Source: Crossaster papposus (taxonomy: Eukaryota > Echinodermata > Asteroidea > Velatida > Solasteridae). Taken from it: 64,000 nt of DNA. Below the pieces are notes generated by a model. It saw nothing but the letters and a program-made list of their open reading frames with translations. It was not told the origin of the DNA and ran no database searches. The translations under genes were made by a program, and so were the position numbers. Location of the stretch: the NCBI GenBank assembly GCA_037893245.1, contig JBAIAA010000441.1, positions 186,001 to 250,000 of the forward strand, read 5' to 3'. Shown here in pieces: positions 48,001 to 54,491 of this stretch (positions are counted from its first letter, which is position 1; each line of letters begins with the position of its first letter).

Positions 48001-51000
48001 GATCATGCCTTTTGGTTTTGGGCGTATCGGCTTGATTAACGCACCGTATAGAATACAAACGCAGATATGCAAATAGCCGTACAAAATTTTGAGGTTACCA
48101 TAGGTTTGTGCACAAACATGGATGCGCCCAACTCGCATCAATGTGTACATCGAGCCAGCGCTCTAGTATTTTAATATAGCTAAATGGTATAAACTCAGAA
48201 TAGCTTGAACGACTTTGTGAACATTCACACACACTCTATCGTTTGTTAGCTCGAAGATTAAATTAATAGACCTTTATTAATTATCAGGGAACGCCATCTT
48301 GAAAATCAAAGCGAGGCAAATATTACAAACAAACATGTCGGCCTAAATAGTCTGTGCAGTGAATAAGTGCGAAAAACGCTCCCATTGTACAACATTTTTA
48401 AATAGTCATTTAAAACTACACTAATGTTTATATATAATATATTTTGTTGCTATTTTTATTGTTGATGAAAAATAATTTATTGTAAAGGAAAAAGTGTACA
48501 CATTTTGTTTAGATTTAAGGCATATTCGCCCTCCCCGCAATGAGGAGTTTTTATGAATGAAAATAATTTTGTTGTCAATCAGACCCGCCCTACATCATCG
48601 TGGAATATCTCTCCCGAGGCAATCTGAAGGAACTTCTTAAAGACAGTCGTAGTAAGGGTGGGCGTGTCTATGGCAACCTGCATGGTATCAGTAAGTCACT
48701 TACCTCCAAGGATCTGATGAAGTTTGCCAAGGATGTCGCTGATGGAATGGCCTTCATCTCATCCCAACAGGTAAGTTTGGCTCAGTCGTAGTAAGGGTGA
48801 GCGTGTCTATGACAACCTGTATGGTATCAGTAAGTGACTTACTTCCAAGGATCTGATGAAGTTTGCTAAGGATGTCGCTGATGGAATGGCCTTTATCTCA
48901 TCCCAACAGGTAAGCTTGGCTCAGTCGTAGTAAGGGTGGGCGTTTCTATGACAACCTGCATGGTATCAGTAAGTCACTTAGCTCCAAGGATCTGATGAAG
49001 TTTGCTAAGGATGTCGCTGATGGAATTGCCTTCATCTCATCTCAACAGGTAAGCTTGGCTCAGTCGTAATAAGGGTGGACGTGTCTATGACAACCTGCAT
49101 GGTATCAGTAAGTCACTTACCTCCAAGGATCTGATGAAGTTTGCTAAGGATGTCGCTGATGGAATGGCCTTCATCTCATCTCAACAGGTAAAACAAATCA
49201 TCCTCAAAGGCAACAGGGATTTTATGAAATATACATATGATAGTTATATGATATGATAGTTTGCAAATCAACATTATAATAAATAAATGTCATGCTTATA
49301 CAAGTACCTCTCAGGTACCCATTTATACTACAGAGTGGAGAGAGGCAATTGTAGTAAAGTGTCTGGCACAAGGACACAGGCACCATGTTCTTGGCAGGGT
49401 TCTGTGCACCGTCGTACACGAGTCTAACAATGTAACCACTGGGCCATATGGTAGGCTGTAAGGTGAAGAACATTGTTATTTGCCACAATGCCCCTTTCAA
49501 TGAGTTATTCATTTTTATCACCCAAAAAATATTCCATATACTTAGTGCATACACAGGGACCTTGCTGCCCGTAACGTGCTGGTGGCTGATGACATGACGT
49601 GTAAGGTGTCTGATTTCGGACTCGCTCGTGACGTCATGAATATCCGAGTATATGAACGAGGGTCAGAGGTGAGTGTACTGACGTTTAACATAATCAGATT
49701 GGATCGATCGTCCTTTTAGAAAACACATTCAAACAAAAGTTACATAAACAAGCGCTGGTCATCTTGATTCGTCCTCGTATAGCAATATGTAACCTTGCAC
49801 CACGAAATGAGCGGAAAGTCGCACATGGCTAAAACAAGTTATTGCCCGAAACGTGGGAGGTCGGTTTAGAGTTGTTAACGTTTTTACATACAAAAATAAC
49901 CCTTCTTTATTATTTCCCAAAATTGTATAGCTCAAATAAAACTCTAAACTGTGTGTTATTTGGTGGCTGAATTGCACTGCGTATAGTTGGCACATTTCAT
50001 GCACTTTGAACTTTGTTTTCTTAAAACAAAGGAGCATGACTTTAGCAATTTGAAAAAAGTACAGCGGCGGCTAGGAATAAGCTACAGCAACACACAATAC
50101 ATCATTTGAAAGCTTAGGACTTCTTCCTTCTAGAAATGTAATAATGTCAATTTTGTAATTTTGTAATTTTGTGACCTTACACCCATTTTGTGGTGCCAGG
50201 TCACATATATCCAAACACTTGTCCATCAGTAATGTTTTGTACAATTTTAATTAGCTATATATGGAAGGCTCTCTTTTTATCCCAATTACCTTAAATAGTC
50301 AAAATATTAAGCTGAAAAAAGGGTCCGAGTTTCGTGGCATGGATTGTAGGCCCAGACATTACCGGTACTCTATTCACTGTACTAGTTAAAAAACACACTT
50401 TATTTTGCGTTTTCCTGGCAACCGCTGCACTACAGCACAAGCTTCTCCAATTTCGTACCAGTCTGTTCAGACACTATCGCTTCTCTATTGTTGGTAAACC
50501 TTGACCCTTAACCACCCTGAGTCCATTAAAATCCATTTCCTGTTTTGGAGGATTTTAGCGGATTCAGGATACCTCCATATTGAACAAACTGCGGAGGAGT
50601 GTGATGGATTGAGGATTTTAAGCCTAGCGTTACTGCAGGAGTTTGATGGATTCAGGATTCAAAAATTTAGGTGATGGACTGTGATGGACTCTATGGGGAA
50701 ACACACTGCAGTTTTTTGTATGCCACCATGGTATCCTGAATCCGCCAGAGTCCATCAACTTTTGCTGGTGGATTATTGATGGACTTGGGATATCTCCAGT
50801 ATGCATACTGGTGGAGTCTGATGGACTCATCATCAGGACACCAGTAGTTTTTGAAAACCAAACTTGGTGGATTGTAGCGGATTCAGGATACTTTCTAGAA
50901 AAAGCAGTCAGGGGTTTAGGGTTAACGTGATCGGTTTACTCCCCTTCACGTAGGCATCTGCAATGTTGCCATTTATAAAGTCTGATTATTTAAAGGGTGC

Positions 51001-54000
51001 CCTTCCGATGCGCTGGATGGCTCTGGAGTCCCTTGTTGATGACGTGTACACAACAGAGAGTGACGTGTGGTCTTATGGCGTACTCCTGTGGGAGATTGTT
51101 ACTCTTGGTAAGAAGTTTCAGTCGAATCTTTTCGCTCGATCCACCCCCTATAATGGGCACTTGAAATGTCTGGGCTGATGCGCTTTGAGCTCTAGCTGAT
51201 CAGATAGATTTCATGTGACCTGTTTATAACTGGAGGTCACCAATTCTGCATCTAAGAGCAAGTTCGGGCGCGAAATATAGTCAACCATTAGTCAGTCTCT
51301 GCTTTACCAATGCGCATGCTCAAGAGCAGTTCGCTCGAACGGCTCTAGTCGAACCATTGTTGAAGAGACGGCAACCGCTTTGTTTACATTTGCGACATGA
51401 ATGAGATGGGTAGTGGCACTATTCTTCCTTGTATCGCATATAAGTAGGATAAGTCATAACGTTAGTCATGTTGGTCCAAAAACAAGAAAAAAGTAACATT
51501 AGGCTTGCCAAATTTTCATTTAACGTTACTGCCATCACTTTCCCACGTCACTGGTTCTCTCCGGGTTTTCTTATGAAATGAGGCTATTGTCAACCAGCGG
51601 CAACCGTGCCCTGGGGTCTGGTTCCAAATATCCGACTAGATAGTCCAACCATTCTGCGTTCGAGTGACGTTTGTCGAACTATGGTTAACTATAGTTCGCA
51701 CCAGAACTTGCTCTGAGTTGTGCTGCTTTGAAAAATCATGGTACACTATCCAGAATTATCGTTCGTTTCCTTCACAGAAATCTGTGAAGTGATGTTTAGA
51801 CCTTCCCAGTGACCAGTATGGGCCGTGGGACCAATCAAATTAAATCAAAGACTTGTGTGCAAAGGCCTTTTCTGGGTTGTGATTTTCTTAAGAATTCAAT
51901 CAGGGGTCAACTTAGTTTCACCCACGGCACTATGTTTATATTTTGAAAACTTCATTATTCTATAGGAGCTCGTCCATACCCGGCTATGACTGCAAAGATA
52001 ATGATTGCTGAGCTTCGGGCTGGCTACCGTATGCCAAAACCACAACACTGTCAAAACGAATTGTGAGTTGAAAATACATTTAGGGAATAACAGTGCGAGG
52101 ACCCAGTAATTACTGCGTGATAATGACCGGGTTGGGGGATGACCGCTGGTAATGAACCGAGCTGAAAGCAAGGTCCATTACCAGTGGTCATCTCCCAAAC
52201 TGGTTATTATCACACAGTAATGATCGGGTACTCGCACTGTTATTCCCTTTAATAAATAATTTAATAAATAATTTTCTTTTTAACAAGAAAAATGGTGAAA
52301 ATGCTCAAAATTTCGTTACTTTTCTTTCGGCGATATTTCTAGTGTTTTGTTTTTTATGTTCAGTGGCCATATTTCAGCTTATGCGTGGTACCCTGTCTCT
52401 TCAATATGTGTTGATATTATTATGCATACTTTAAGACCAGACTAGCTGACCACTGATGCCCACCGAGCATAGCAACACGCTAGCGTTAACAGACGACACG
52501 CATATTTTGAAAAATGCCGCGCGTATAGATACAAACGTTCTACGCGTACATTTATAACGCGCAGTATCAAGATTAGACGCGAGGTAGGATCAAAGATGAT
52601 TAAGGGGTTTTGTTTCCGCAGGTATGCGATGATGCTAAAATGTTGGGATGTGGATCCAGATAACAGACCCTCATTTAAGATAATCAGTGCCGAGCTGGAG
52701 AAATACATCAACAAGGGAAAGGTATGTGGTTTTGGAAAAAAATGCTTTTGTTACCAAGTTATTTTGGATAATTGATTGTTGTGAAACAAGTCGAGTCATT
52801 TTAAAGAAGTGACTCGACTCGAGTCCAGTCATTAGGCCAAGACGGTCGAGTCGAGTCAGTGTGTCGAGTCGGGTCGGGTCGAGTTGATTCATGTCGAGTT
52901 GATTCATGTATTTAGCTTAAAGGGATCGTATACGTTTGGTAATTACCCCAACAATTAATGGCAATAAAAAGTACAGCAGCTTTGGATAGTATAATGCATT
53001 TTTAGAAACTTTTCACATCGAAGTACTGCGGTTATGGAAAAAGTTATCACTTTTTATCCCCAAAAATTTGAATCTGAGAAGCGTTACCGCAGTGACGTTT
53101 CTCAGATTGTGTATTCCAATGCAGATTATTCTTCCTGCGTGGACATAACCGCTTCAGATTTTCGGCAATATCTCAAAATCGCTACCACCTTTTGAAATGA
53201 AATTTGTACAGGTTAGTTTTATGGTATATATCTATAACTATATAGGATTGAAACAAACAGTGGGTTCCAATTACCAAACGTATACGATCCCTTTAAGTCA
53301 ATTTGAATCTCAAATATTTAAATACTATAAACACGTTACAGAAACACAAGGTTGAAGTCCAAGTATATGTATACCATGTTTGTACTTATGTACAAAATGA
53401 TTCGCTAACATAAACGTCACGTAAACATAAACTGGCACTGGCGTAAGTCATTGCAAGAGTTTTGTAAGAGTTTTGCTCTTATTTTTGGGACCTGAGTCTT
53501 ATTAGCCTGCAGGCGAGGCGAGTCGAGTCGAGTCGAGTTAATGAGAAATTGAGTCGAGTTAATGAGAAATTGAGTCGAGTTAATGAGAAATTGAGTCGAG
53601 TTAATGAGAAATTGAGTCGAGTTAATGAGAAATTGAGTCATTTGCCTGCTGTGACTGGGGTCAAGTCATTTACTTATTGAAACTCAAGTCAAGTCGCCCA
53701 AAATATGTGATTCGAGTCCGAGTCGAGTCTGAGTCTCAAGTTATTACAACTCTGAATAATGGAAAACAATTAGGACATTCGGTAGCTGTATGTATGTACT
53801 TCCTAACAAACAAAGTCAGAGCAAGAAAATGCTATGGATGAAAAAGTGAAAATATACATCATTGGCGGTTCTACGCGTACTAGTGGGCAAGATAGGGGAA
53901 ATATTCGGGGGAATTGTGTCTTTGATTATACAAGCATGAAATTTGGCACTCGTATTATGTCGTAAAAAATATATTTGGCTATAGAACCATTCCGGATTTG

Positions 54001-54477
54001 TCATTTAAGGAAACTTTTGTAGAATAACACGCAATTTTCATTTTCTTTTTGGATTTAATCGCTGCCATTGCTTGTTATTCTAACTATATTTTTTTGAATG
54101 ATGAATTCTGTGATGGCCTTGTATCTAAATATCTTTTCATGACATACTCTGACTGTGTGCCAAATGCCATGCTTGTATCATCATACCATGCATGGATATA
54201 TTTTGTTTGATTCTTCTAAATTCAATGAGACATGACAATCATAAATTAGCGATAGTGATAGAAAAAAAAAAAACTGATGATAGTTTTGTGCAGTCCTACT
54301 TCGTTGAGTTCACTAGCTAGTTGAACCGGAGTAAAATGCATTTGCAACACCATCTAGCAAACTCTGGTAGATGTTTATCTTGTATTGTTTTGGTTACAGG
54401 AGTACATATCGATCAAGGACTTCCAGGAGAGCATTTATGAAGTCGTTCTGAAAGAAGATGCGGGCGAAAAGGTGTAG
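30026..54477 (+). CDS. RTK-A: Ig/FN3 receptor tyrosine kinase (complete spliced gene)
   Basis: My model joins 22 exons (30026-30083, 31014-31379, 32490-32801, 33166-33504, 33896-34195, 34482-34793, 35381-35698, 35930-36262, 36631-36915, 40542-40565, 41266-41535, 42073-42204, 46550-46577, 46736-46791, 47067-47276, 47594-47704, 48583-48770, 49546-49668, 50996-51107, 51966-52062, 52622-52721, 54400-54477). Every junction keeps frame, giving about 1383 residues. Order: signal peptide (1-19), seven Ig domains (about 20-779), FN3 (780-874), juxtamembrane segment with a basic site (883-972), transmembrane helix (about 983-1005), kinase (about 1070-1358), short tail. The kinase keeps [21 protein letters not shown] and the C-lobe CW..DP..RPSF motif, so it should be active at the plasma membrane. 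The kinase insert is absent, unlike VEGFR/PDGFR. Family beyond Ig/FN3-type RTK is unresolved, and the ligand is unknown. A second tandem copy starts at 59950. Confidence 0.88.
30145..30366. mobile_element. MITE with CAGGCCCGTACGCAGG ends (RTK-A intron 1)
   Basis: Exact 16-base inverted ends CAGGCCCGTACGCAGG / CCTGCGTACGGGCCTG, flanked by TCAAA on both sides (30140-30144, 30367-30371). Two poly-C tracts lie inside. RTK-B has the empty site near 60470, which confirms the insertion. Confidence 0.88.
30484..30909. mobile_element. TGTGACC MITE, copy 1 (RTK-A intron 1)
   Basis: Ends CATATGTGACCAGCTCTACA and GCAGAGCCGGTCACAAATG are inverses. It ends about 100 bases before exon 2 and is missing from the homologous place in RTK-B (near 60576). 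An inverse-oriented copy forms the sequence right after the RTK-A stop (54492-54947). Confidence 0.75.
31014..31379 (+). CDS. RTK-A exon 2: Ig domain 1 (V-set-like)
   Basis: Pyrimidine-rich acceptor then [10 protein letters not shown] at the mature N-terminus. Ig cysteines in ATLTCTFSL and DDGEYSCKV, core Trp in NLEWRQRG. Donor GTGAGT, phase 1 to 1. The loop after the second cysteine ([13 protein letters not shown]) differs almost completely from RTK-B, although flanking strands and the following intron are nearly identical. Confidence 0.88.
31803..32173. mobile_element. MITE family 2, copy 3 (RTK-A intron 2)
   Basis: TTAA plus AGGTAGGATACACCATTGG at the left, CAAATGGTGTATCCGACCT plus TTAA at the right, inverse orientation to the copies at 1232 and 13752. 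It is not present in RTK-B intron 2. The 136-residue open frame through it is not a gene. Confidence 0.85.
32490..32801 (+). CDS. RTK-A exon 3: Ig domain 2
   Basis: Ig cysteines in QFTCQVPD and MLQCQASN, Trp in [10 protein letters not shown]. Acceptor TATATAG, donor GTGTGT, phase 1 to 1. Same length (312 bases) as RTK-B exon 3, with about 13 amino-acid changes clustered in the D-E region and after the second cysteine. Confidence 0.9.
33166..33504 (+). CDS. RTK-A exon 4: Ig domain 3
   Basis: Cysteines in [11 protein letters not shown] and EVKCMAST, Trp in ATMQWDVGS. Acceptor CACACAG, donor GTATGT, phase 1 to 1. Identical length (339) to RTK-B exon 4. Confidence 0.9.
33640..33830. repeat. Relic of the long inverted-repeat element (RTK-A intron 4)
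   Basis: Carries TCTGACTTGCTTAAAATGGT, GACCAAAGAGACTGTTACTA and CACGTGATAGTAACAG, diverged from 8398-8712. Present in both paralogues, so older than the duplication. Confidence 0.6.
33896..34195 (+). CDS. RTK-A exon 5: Ig domain 4
   Basis: Begins [11 protein letters not shown]; cysteines in TLTCTADMG and TITCRANR, Trp in [10 protein letters not shown]. Acceptor AAACAG, donor GTAAGT, phase 1 to 1. The partner exon in RTK-B runs off the window end and has one extra His codon (WSDHHGG). Confidence 0.9.
34482..34793 (+). CDS. RTK-A exon 6: Ig domain 5
   Basis: Begins [12 protein letters not shown]; cysteines in SLTCTSET and VYKCCATNP, Trp in TITWSKGS. Two extra cysteines ([11 protein letters not shown]) near the end could form an additional disulphide. 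Phase 1 to 1. Confidence 0.88.
34794..35380 (+). other. RTK-A intron without recognised element
   Basis: AT-rich intron between Ig5 and Ig6; nothing recognised inside. Confidence 0.6.
35381..35698 (+). CDS. RTK-A exon 7: Ig domain 6
   Basis: Begins [11 protein letters not shown]; cysteines in [10 protein letters not shown] and [10 protein letters not shown], Trp in [10 protein letters not shown]. Acceptor CTCTACAG, donor GTAAGT, phase 1 to 1. Confidence 0.9.
35930..36262 (+). CDS. RTK-A exon 8: Ig domain 7
   Basis: Begins [11 protein letters not shown]; cysteines in [12 protein letters not shown] and [11 protein letters not shown], Trp in VMRWYNPK. Typical I-set/C2 pattern. Donor GTAAGA. 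It ends with A in phase 1, which joins GA of 36631 to give Arg. Confidence 0.9.
36470..36571 (+). pseudogene. Candidate cassette exon: half Ig domain leading to a stop
   Basis: Acceptor CATCACAG and donor GTAAGA bracket 102 bases, phase 1 to 1, encoding [17 protein letters not shown] and a following [11 protein letters not shown], which resembles the first half of an Ig C2 domain without the second cysteine. Its last base T followed by GA of the FN3 exon makes TGA. Inclusion would end the protein right after seven Ig domains. It may be a decayed Ig exon or a regulated truncation exon. Confidence 0.5.
36631..36915 (+). CDS. RTK-A exon 9: fibronectin type III domain
   Basis: Pattern of FN3: [20 protein letters not shown], the conserved Trp in VRWTAG, then [18 protein letters not shown]. 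Acceptor TGTAG has a weak pyrimidine tract; donor GTAAGT. Phase 1 to 1. It must be joined to exon 8 (36262), because joining to 36571 makes a stop. Confidence 0.88.
37041..37257 (+). repeat. C/A-rich low-complexity region with CCCCAAACCGCTTGTA repeats
   Basis: ACCCCAAAC-type words throughout and three near copies of CCCCAAACCGCTTGTA at the right. The LTR element is inserted at its edge, and the (CCTAAAAA)n array continues on the far side, so both may be one repeat region that was split. Confidence 0.65.
37258..37349 (-). mobile_element. LTR of the gag-protease element (3-prime on element strand)
   Basis: 92 bases beginning TGTAATG and ending GTGACA in the plus reading, matching 39618-39709 with a single mismatch (GTCGATAC/GTGGATAC). 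On the element strand it contains AATAAA. Just beside it (37350-37365) is a purine-rich tract AAAAAAAGGGAGA on the element strand, as expected of the plus-strand primer. Confidence 0.92.
37648..39219 (-). CDS. Gag-protease protein of the LTR element, with pol remnants at its C-terminus
   Basis: 523 residues, uninterrupted. Residues about 1-190 are Ty3-type gag ([28 protein letters not shown]). A basic stretch follows, then a zinc-binding cysteine cluster beginning [14 protein letters not shown] (about 234) and [14 protein letters not shown]. An aspartic protease with [11 protein letters not shown] (active Asp about 327) comes next. Residues about 437-455 ([18 protein letters not shown]) resemble the opening of Ty3-type reverse transcriptase and are fused to a tail with [10 protein letters not shown], the typical end of such polyproteins. 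RT, RNase H and integrase were therefore deleted in frame. It would need another element's enzymes to move. Confidence 0.9.
   Translation of the reverse strand: MSKSTEKPGMNWSAPDLPKEWKRFKQHCTFTFKGPLAQKSEVERVNYLMTYVGDKGREIYTTFQWGTPDECDELEAVYAKFDKYVAPRKNEIRATINFNRRKQIEGEKFDSFVTDLRLLVKDCGYDDEERMIRDAVVLRAFNHAVQEKCLEKGDELTLAVAIKIGQNYETSQESLKEISKGEDRKVNAIRSAHRSQKTSRTKSHPQHKPHHQRGSFNPRKFSRAELKPSTVKKCPKCGYEADHKKCPAKNQTCDFCKRPNHFASVCRKRLEAHRMENATAPGTSESDDFSSEEEYTHLVSALEDKSASSEWYEKVWINNKQVEVQIDTGAAQSIMPLHIYQTLGDTKELCPSGHKFESYSSNKLKVEGRITLPTCHKNVCIDVPYYIVQADQKPLLLSGDASKQLRLIDRVYGLEQYPELKMTTGTLPGKYSLKIDPSAKPVVHGPRRQPQALMPKIVNKHPLPAVVPDPDPDPPLMPETTTPRQTSKPVVKPEPANQGVNPAKPPYITRSGRIVKPPIHMDL
39618..39709 (-). 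mobile_element. LTR of the gag-protease element (5-prime on element strand)
   Basis: Partner of 37258-37349, one mismatch. The primer-binding site adjoins it on the low-coordinate side, and the gag start lies about 400 bases further into the element. Confidence 0.92.
39712..39830 (+). repeat. (CCTAAAAA)n tandem repeat
   Basis: About 14 perfect copies of the 8-base unit, directly after the target duplication of the LTR element. Not telomeric: the unit does not match known animal telomere repeats. Confidence 0.95.
39831..40541 (+). other. RTK-A intron 9, distal part
   Basis: AT-rich. 40150-40250 ends TTTCGTGGTGACAGGTCATATG, a relic of the TGTGACC MITE family. No gene. Confidence 0.5.
40542..40565 (+). 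CDS. RTK-A exon 10: 24-base micro-exon (proline-rich linker)
   Basis: A long pyrimidine run, TTGTAG, then bases encoding PKPPDPDS in phase 1, then GTGTGT. Multiple of three, so it could be skipped without changing frame. Support is splice context and frame only; there is no homology evidence. Confidence 0.6.
40737..40983. mobile_element. GGCC-ATTTCA MITE, copy in RTK-A intron 10
   Basis: GGAGCCAATTTCATAGAGCT at the left and AGCTCTATGAAATTGGCC at the right, with GCTTAAGCA words inside; most like 12104-12323. Confidence 0.78.
41266..41535 (+). CDS. RTK-A exon 11: juxtamembrane ectodomain with furin-like site
   Basis: Encodes [18 protein letters not shown], a cysteine-rich middle ([20 protein letters not shown]), then [16 protein letters not shown], an RKRRRR|A site of the type furin cleaves, and finally [14 protein letters not shown]. 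Acceptor TTATCAG, donor GTAGCA, phase 1 to 1. Cysteines on both sides of the basic site could hold cleaved halves together. Confidence 0.8.
41650..41905 (+). mobile_element. tRNA-derived SINE (family S3)
   Basis: A-box-like TCAGGTGGTCAGAGCG and B box GGTTCGAGCC at about 41688-41740, followed by GGTGAGGCACTTCTTATACT and CCACCCAGTAAATGGGTACC, a body typical of tRNA SINEs. Single copy in this window apart from a diverged relic at 49300. Confidence 0.65.
41918..42021. repeat. Fragment of the TACTAGAGCGCT element
   Basis: ATATGCAAATAGCCGTACAA through GCTCTCTAGTA matches the right part of the element at 47731-48169. Confidence 0.7.
42073..42204 (+). CDS. RTK-A exon 12: transmembrane segment
   Basis: Encodes [10 protein letters not shown], then an uninterrupted hydrophobic stretch [20 protein letters not shown] (continuing IAYY), then the positive stop-transfer [10 protein letters not shown]. 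Gly residues spaced by three or four within the helix are compatible with helix-helix packing in a receptor dimer. Phase 1 to 1. Confidence 0.92.
42528..46430 (+). repeat. 3.9-kb minisatellite, 19-bp unit GTGATTGAACCTAACAAAC
   Basis: About 205 tandem units in RTK-A intron 12. Three positions vary repeatedly and by transitions: ACGTG/ACATG, CCTAAC/CCCAAC and AAAC/AGAC. Occasional 20-base units (AAACAATGATT) occur. Variants cluster in runs, a mark of local unit-by-unit expansion. Open frames through it are repeat artefacts. Confidence 0.97.
46550..46577 (+). CDS. RTK-A exon 13: cytoplasmic juxtamembrane mini-exon
   Basis: TTTGCAG acceptor, 28 bases encoding [10 protein letters not shown] (last codon split), strong GTAAGT donor. 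It shifts the phase from 1 to 2, which the next exon requires. Confidence 0.75.
46736..46791 (+). CDS. RTK-A exon 14: juxtamembrane with SPYQDI
   Basis: CTTTGCAG acceptor. Enters in phase 2 and encodes [19 protein letters not shown], leaving in phase 1 at GTATGA. The Tyr in SPYQDI is a plausible phosphorylation site; that is inference. Confidence 0.8.
47067..47276 (+). CDS. RTK-A exon 15: start of kinase domain (P-loop and VAVK)
   Basis: Encodes [10 protein letters not shown] (a YxN motif, the type Grb2 SH2 domains bind when phosphorylated), then [19 protein letters not shown] with the glycine-rich loop and VAVKTLKG with the ATP-anchoring lysine. Donor GTTAGT. Phase 1 to 1. Confidence 0.93.
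47594..47704 (+). CDS. RTK-A exon 16: kinase alpha-C helix
   Basis: Encodes [20 protein letters not shown], with the alpha-C Glu in MRELDLM, then [14 protein letters not shown], a typical RTK beta-4/beta-5 region. Acceptor TATGCAG, donor GTATAA. Phase 1 to 1. Confidence 0.92.
47731..48169. mobile_element. Inverted-end element TACTAGAGCGCT (RTK-A intron 16)
   Basis: TACTAGAGCGCT at the left and AGCGCTCTAGTA at the right. The interior has GTGCACAAACATGGATGCGC, also found at 41960. No transposase frame. Confidence 0.7.
48583..48770 (+). CDS. RTK-A exon 17: kinase hinge and helices D-E
   Basis: Encodes [20 protein letters not shown] (hinge [12 protein letters not shown]-like) and [20 protein letters not shown] with QQ at the end. 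Acceptor GTCAATCAG, donor GTAAGT, phase 1 to 0. The last 126 bases are repeated three more times downstream with a 139-base period. Confidence 0.92.
48783..49187 (+). repeat. Three extra tandem copies of the 3-prime part of exon 17
   Basis: Each 139-base unit holds the exon segment from CAGTCGTAGTAAGGGTG to TCATCTCAACAG, its donor and a short TTGGCT spacer. Donors at 48771 (GTAAGTTT), 48910 (GTAAGCTT), 49049 (GTAAGCTT) and 49188 (GTAAAACA) are all intact GT sites. Reading through the first donor meets TAG in the next unit, so distal-donor use truncates the kinase. None of the extra copies has its own good acceptor. Confidence 0.9.
49300..49455 (-). mobile_element. Old tRNA-derived SINE relic (RTK-A intron 17)
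   Basis: On the minus strand GGCCCAGTGGTTACATTG, GCCAAGAACATGGTGCC and GAGAGGTACTTG-like body words resemble S3. Degenerate B box. Confidence 0.5.
49546..49668 (+). CDS. RTK-A exon 18: catalytic loop and DFG
   Basis: Acceptor ACTTAG, then [20 protein letters not shown] and [21 protein letters not shown]. Both the catalytic Asp (HRD) and the Mg-binding DFG are present, plus an activation-loop Tyr. Phase 0 to 0. Another AG ten bases in would break the frame. Confidence 0.95.
49783..50216. mobile_element. TGTGACC MITE family, copy in RTK-A intron 18
   Basis: ATATGTAACCTTGCACCACG at the left and GTGGTGCCAGGTCACATAT at the right are inverses. No open frame. Confidence 0.7.
50515..50905. repeat. 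Internally repetitive GGATTCAGGATAC region (RTK-A intron 18)
   Basis: GCGGATTCAGGATAC occurs in direct copies near 50558 and 50877, with variants near 50651 and the inverse complement near 50731. It may be a self-complementary element of unknown type. Confidence 0.55.
50996..51107 (+). CDS. RTK-A exon 19: activation-loop end and substrate-binding lobe
   Basis: Begins [13 protein letters not shown] after TTTAAAG, and continues [20 protein letters not shown]. Joining after RVYERGSE gives an activation loop of normal length. An upstream AG at 50952-50953 is also in frame and would add 14 residues, which is less likely. Phase 0 to 1. Confidence 0.9.
51256..51713. mobile_element. GAGCAAG MITE, copy 2 (RTK-A intron 19)
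   Basis: GAGCAAGTTCGGGCGCGAA at the left, GAACTTGCTC at the right, with ATGGTTAACTATAGTTCGC just inside. The flanking triplets are TAA and TGA. The interior matches 63215-63692 in inverse orientation. Confidence 0.8.
51966..52062 (+). CDS. RTK-A exon 20: kinase C-lobe helix G
   Basis: Encodes [20 protein letters not shown] and [12 protein letters not shown]. Acceptor TTCTATAG, donor GTGAGT. Phase 1 to 2. Confidence 0.93.
52083..52248. mobile_element. Palindromic element (GGGAATAACAGTGCGA ends)
   Basis: GGGAATAACAGTGCGAG at the left and CTCGCACTGTTATTCCC at the right. Nearly the whole 166 bases fold into one hairpin. It begins about 20 bases after the exon 20 donor. Confidence 0.8.
52622..52721 (+). 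CDS. RTK-A exon 21: end of kinase domain
   Basis: Encodes [20 protein letters not shown], the conserved CW and RP motif, then [12 protein letters not shown]. Acceptor TTTCCGCAG, donor GTATGT. Phase 2 to 0. Confidence 0.95.
52795..52910. repeat. GAGTCGAGTC-rich patch
   Basis: Imperfect GAGTCGAGTC and CGGGTCGGGTCGAG words, of the same type as 12000-12072. Confidence 0.7.
52921..53292. mobile_element. MITE family 1, copy 2 (RTK-A intron 21)
   Basis: TTAA on both sides (52917-52920, 53293-53296) and AGGGATCGTATACGTTTGGT inverted ends, less decayed than the copy at 688. Confidence 0.9.
53518..53640 (+). repeat. 21-bp minisatellite (GAGTCGAGTTAATGAGAAATT)
   Basis: Five consecutive units within a wider GAGTC-rich patch. 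Because the unit is a multiple of three, an open frame runs through it on the minus strand; this is a repeat artefact. Confidence 0.92.
53760..54399 (+). other. RTK-A last intron, distal part
   Basis: AT-rich; no exon or element recognised. Confidence 0.5.
54400..54477 (+). CDS. RTK-A exon 22: C-terminal tail and stop
   Basis: Encodes [20 protein letters not shown] and AGEKV, then TAG at 54475-54477. The two Tyr (EYISI, IYEVV) are candidate docking sites. Acceptor GGTTACAG. Phase 0 start. Confidence 0.9.
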   Translation, partial: EYISIKDFQESIYEVVLKEDAGEKV

Positions 54478-54491
54478 GGTTATGATGAGTG

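Noticed and set aside
48783..49187. Alternative, mutually exclusive exons made by the fourfold repeat
   Set aside because: Extra copies lack a usable acceptor and their reading frame meets TAG; only the donors could function.
50954..51107. Longer version of RTK-A exon 19 starting at 50954
   Set aside because: In frame and with an AG, but adds 14 residues to the activation loop where joining at 50996 gives the canonical length. Kept only as a possible minor form.
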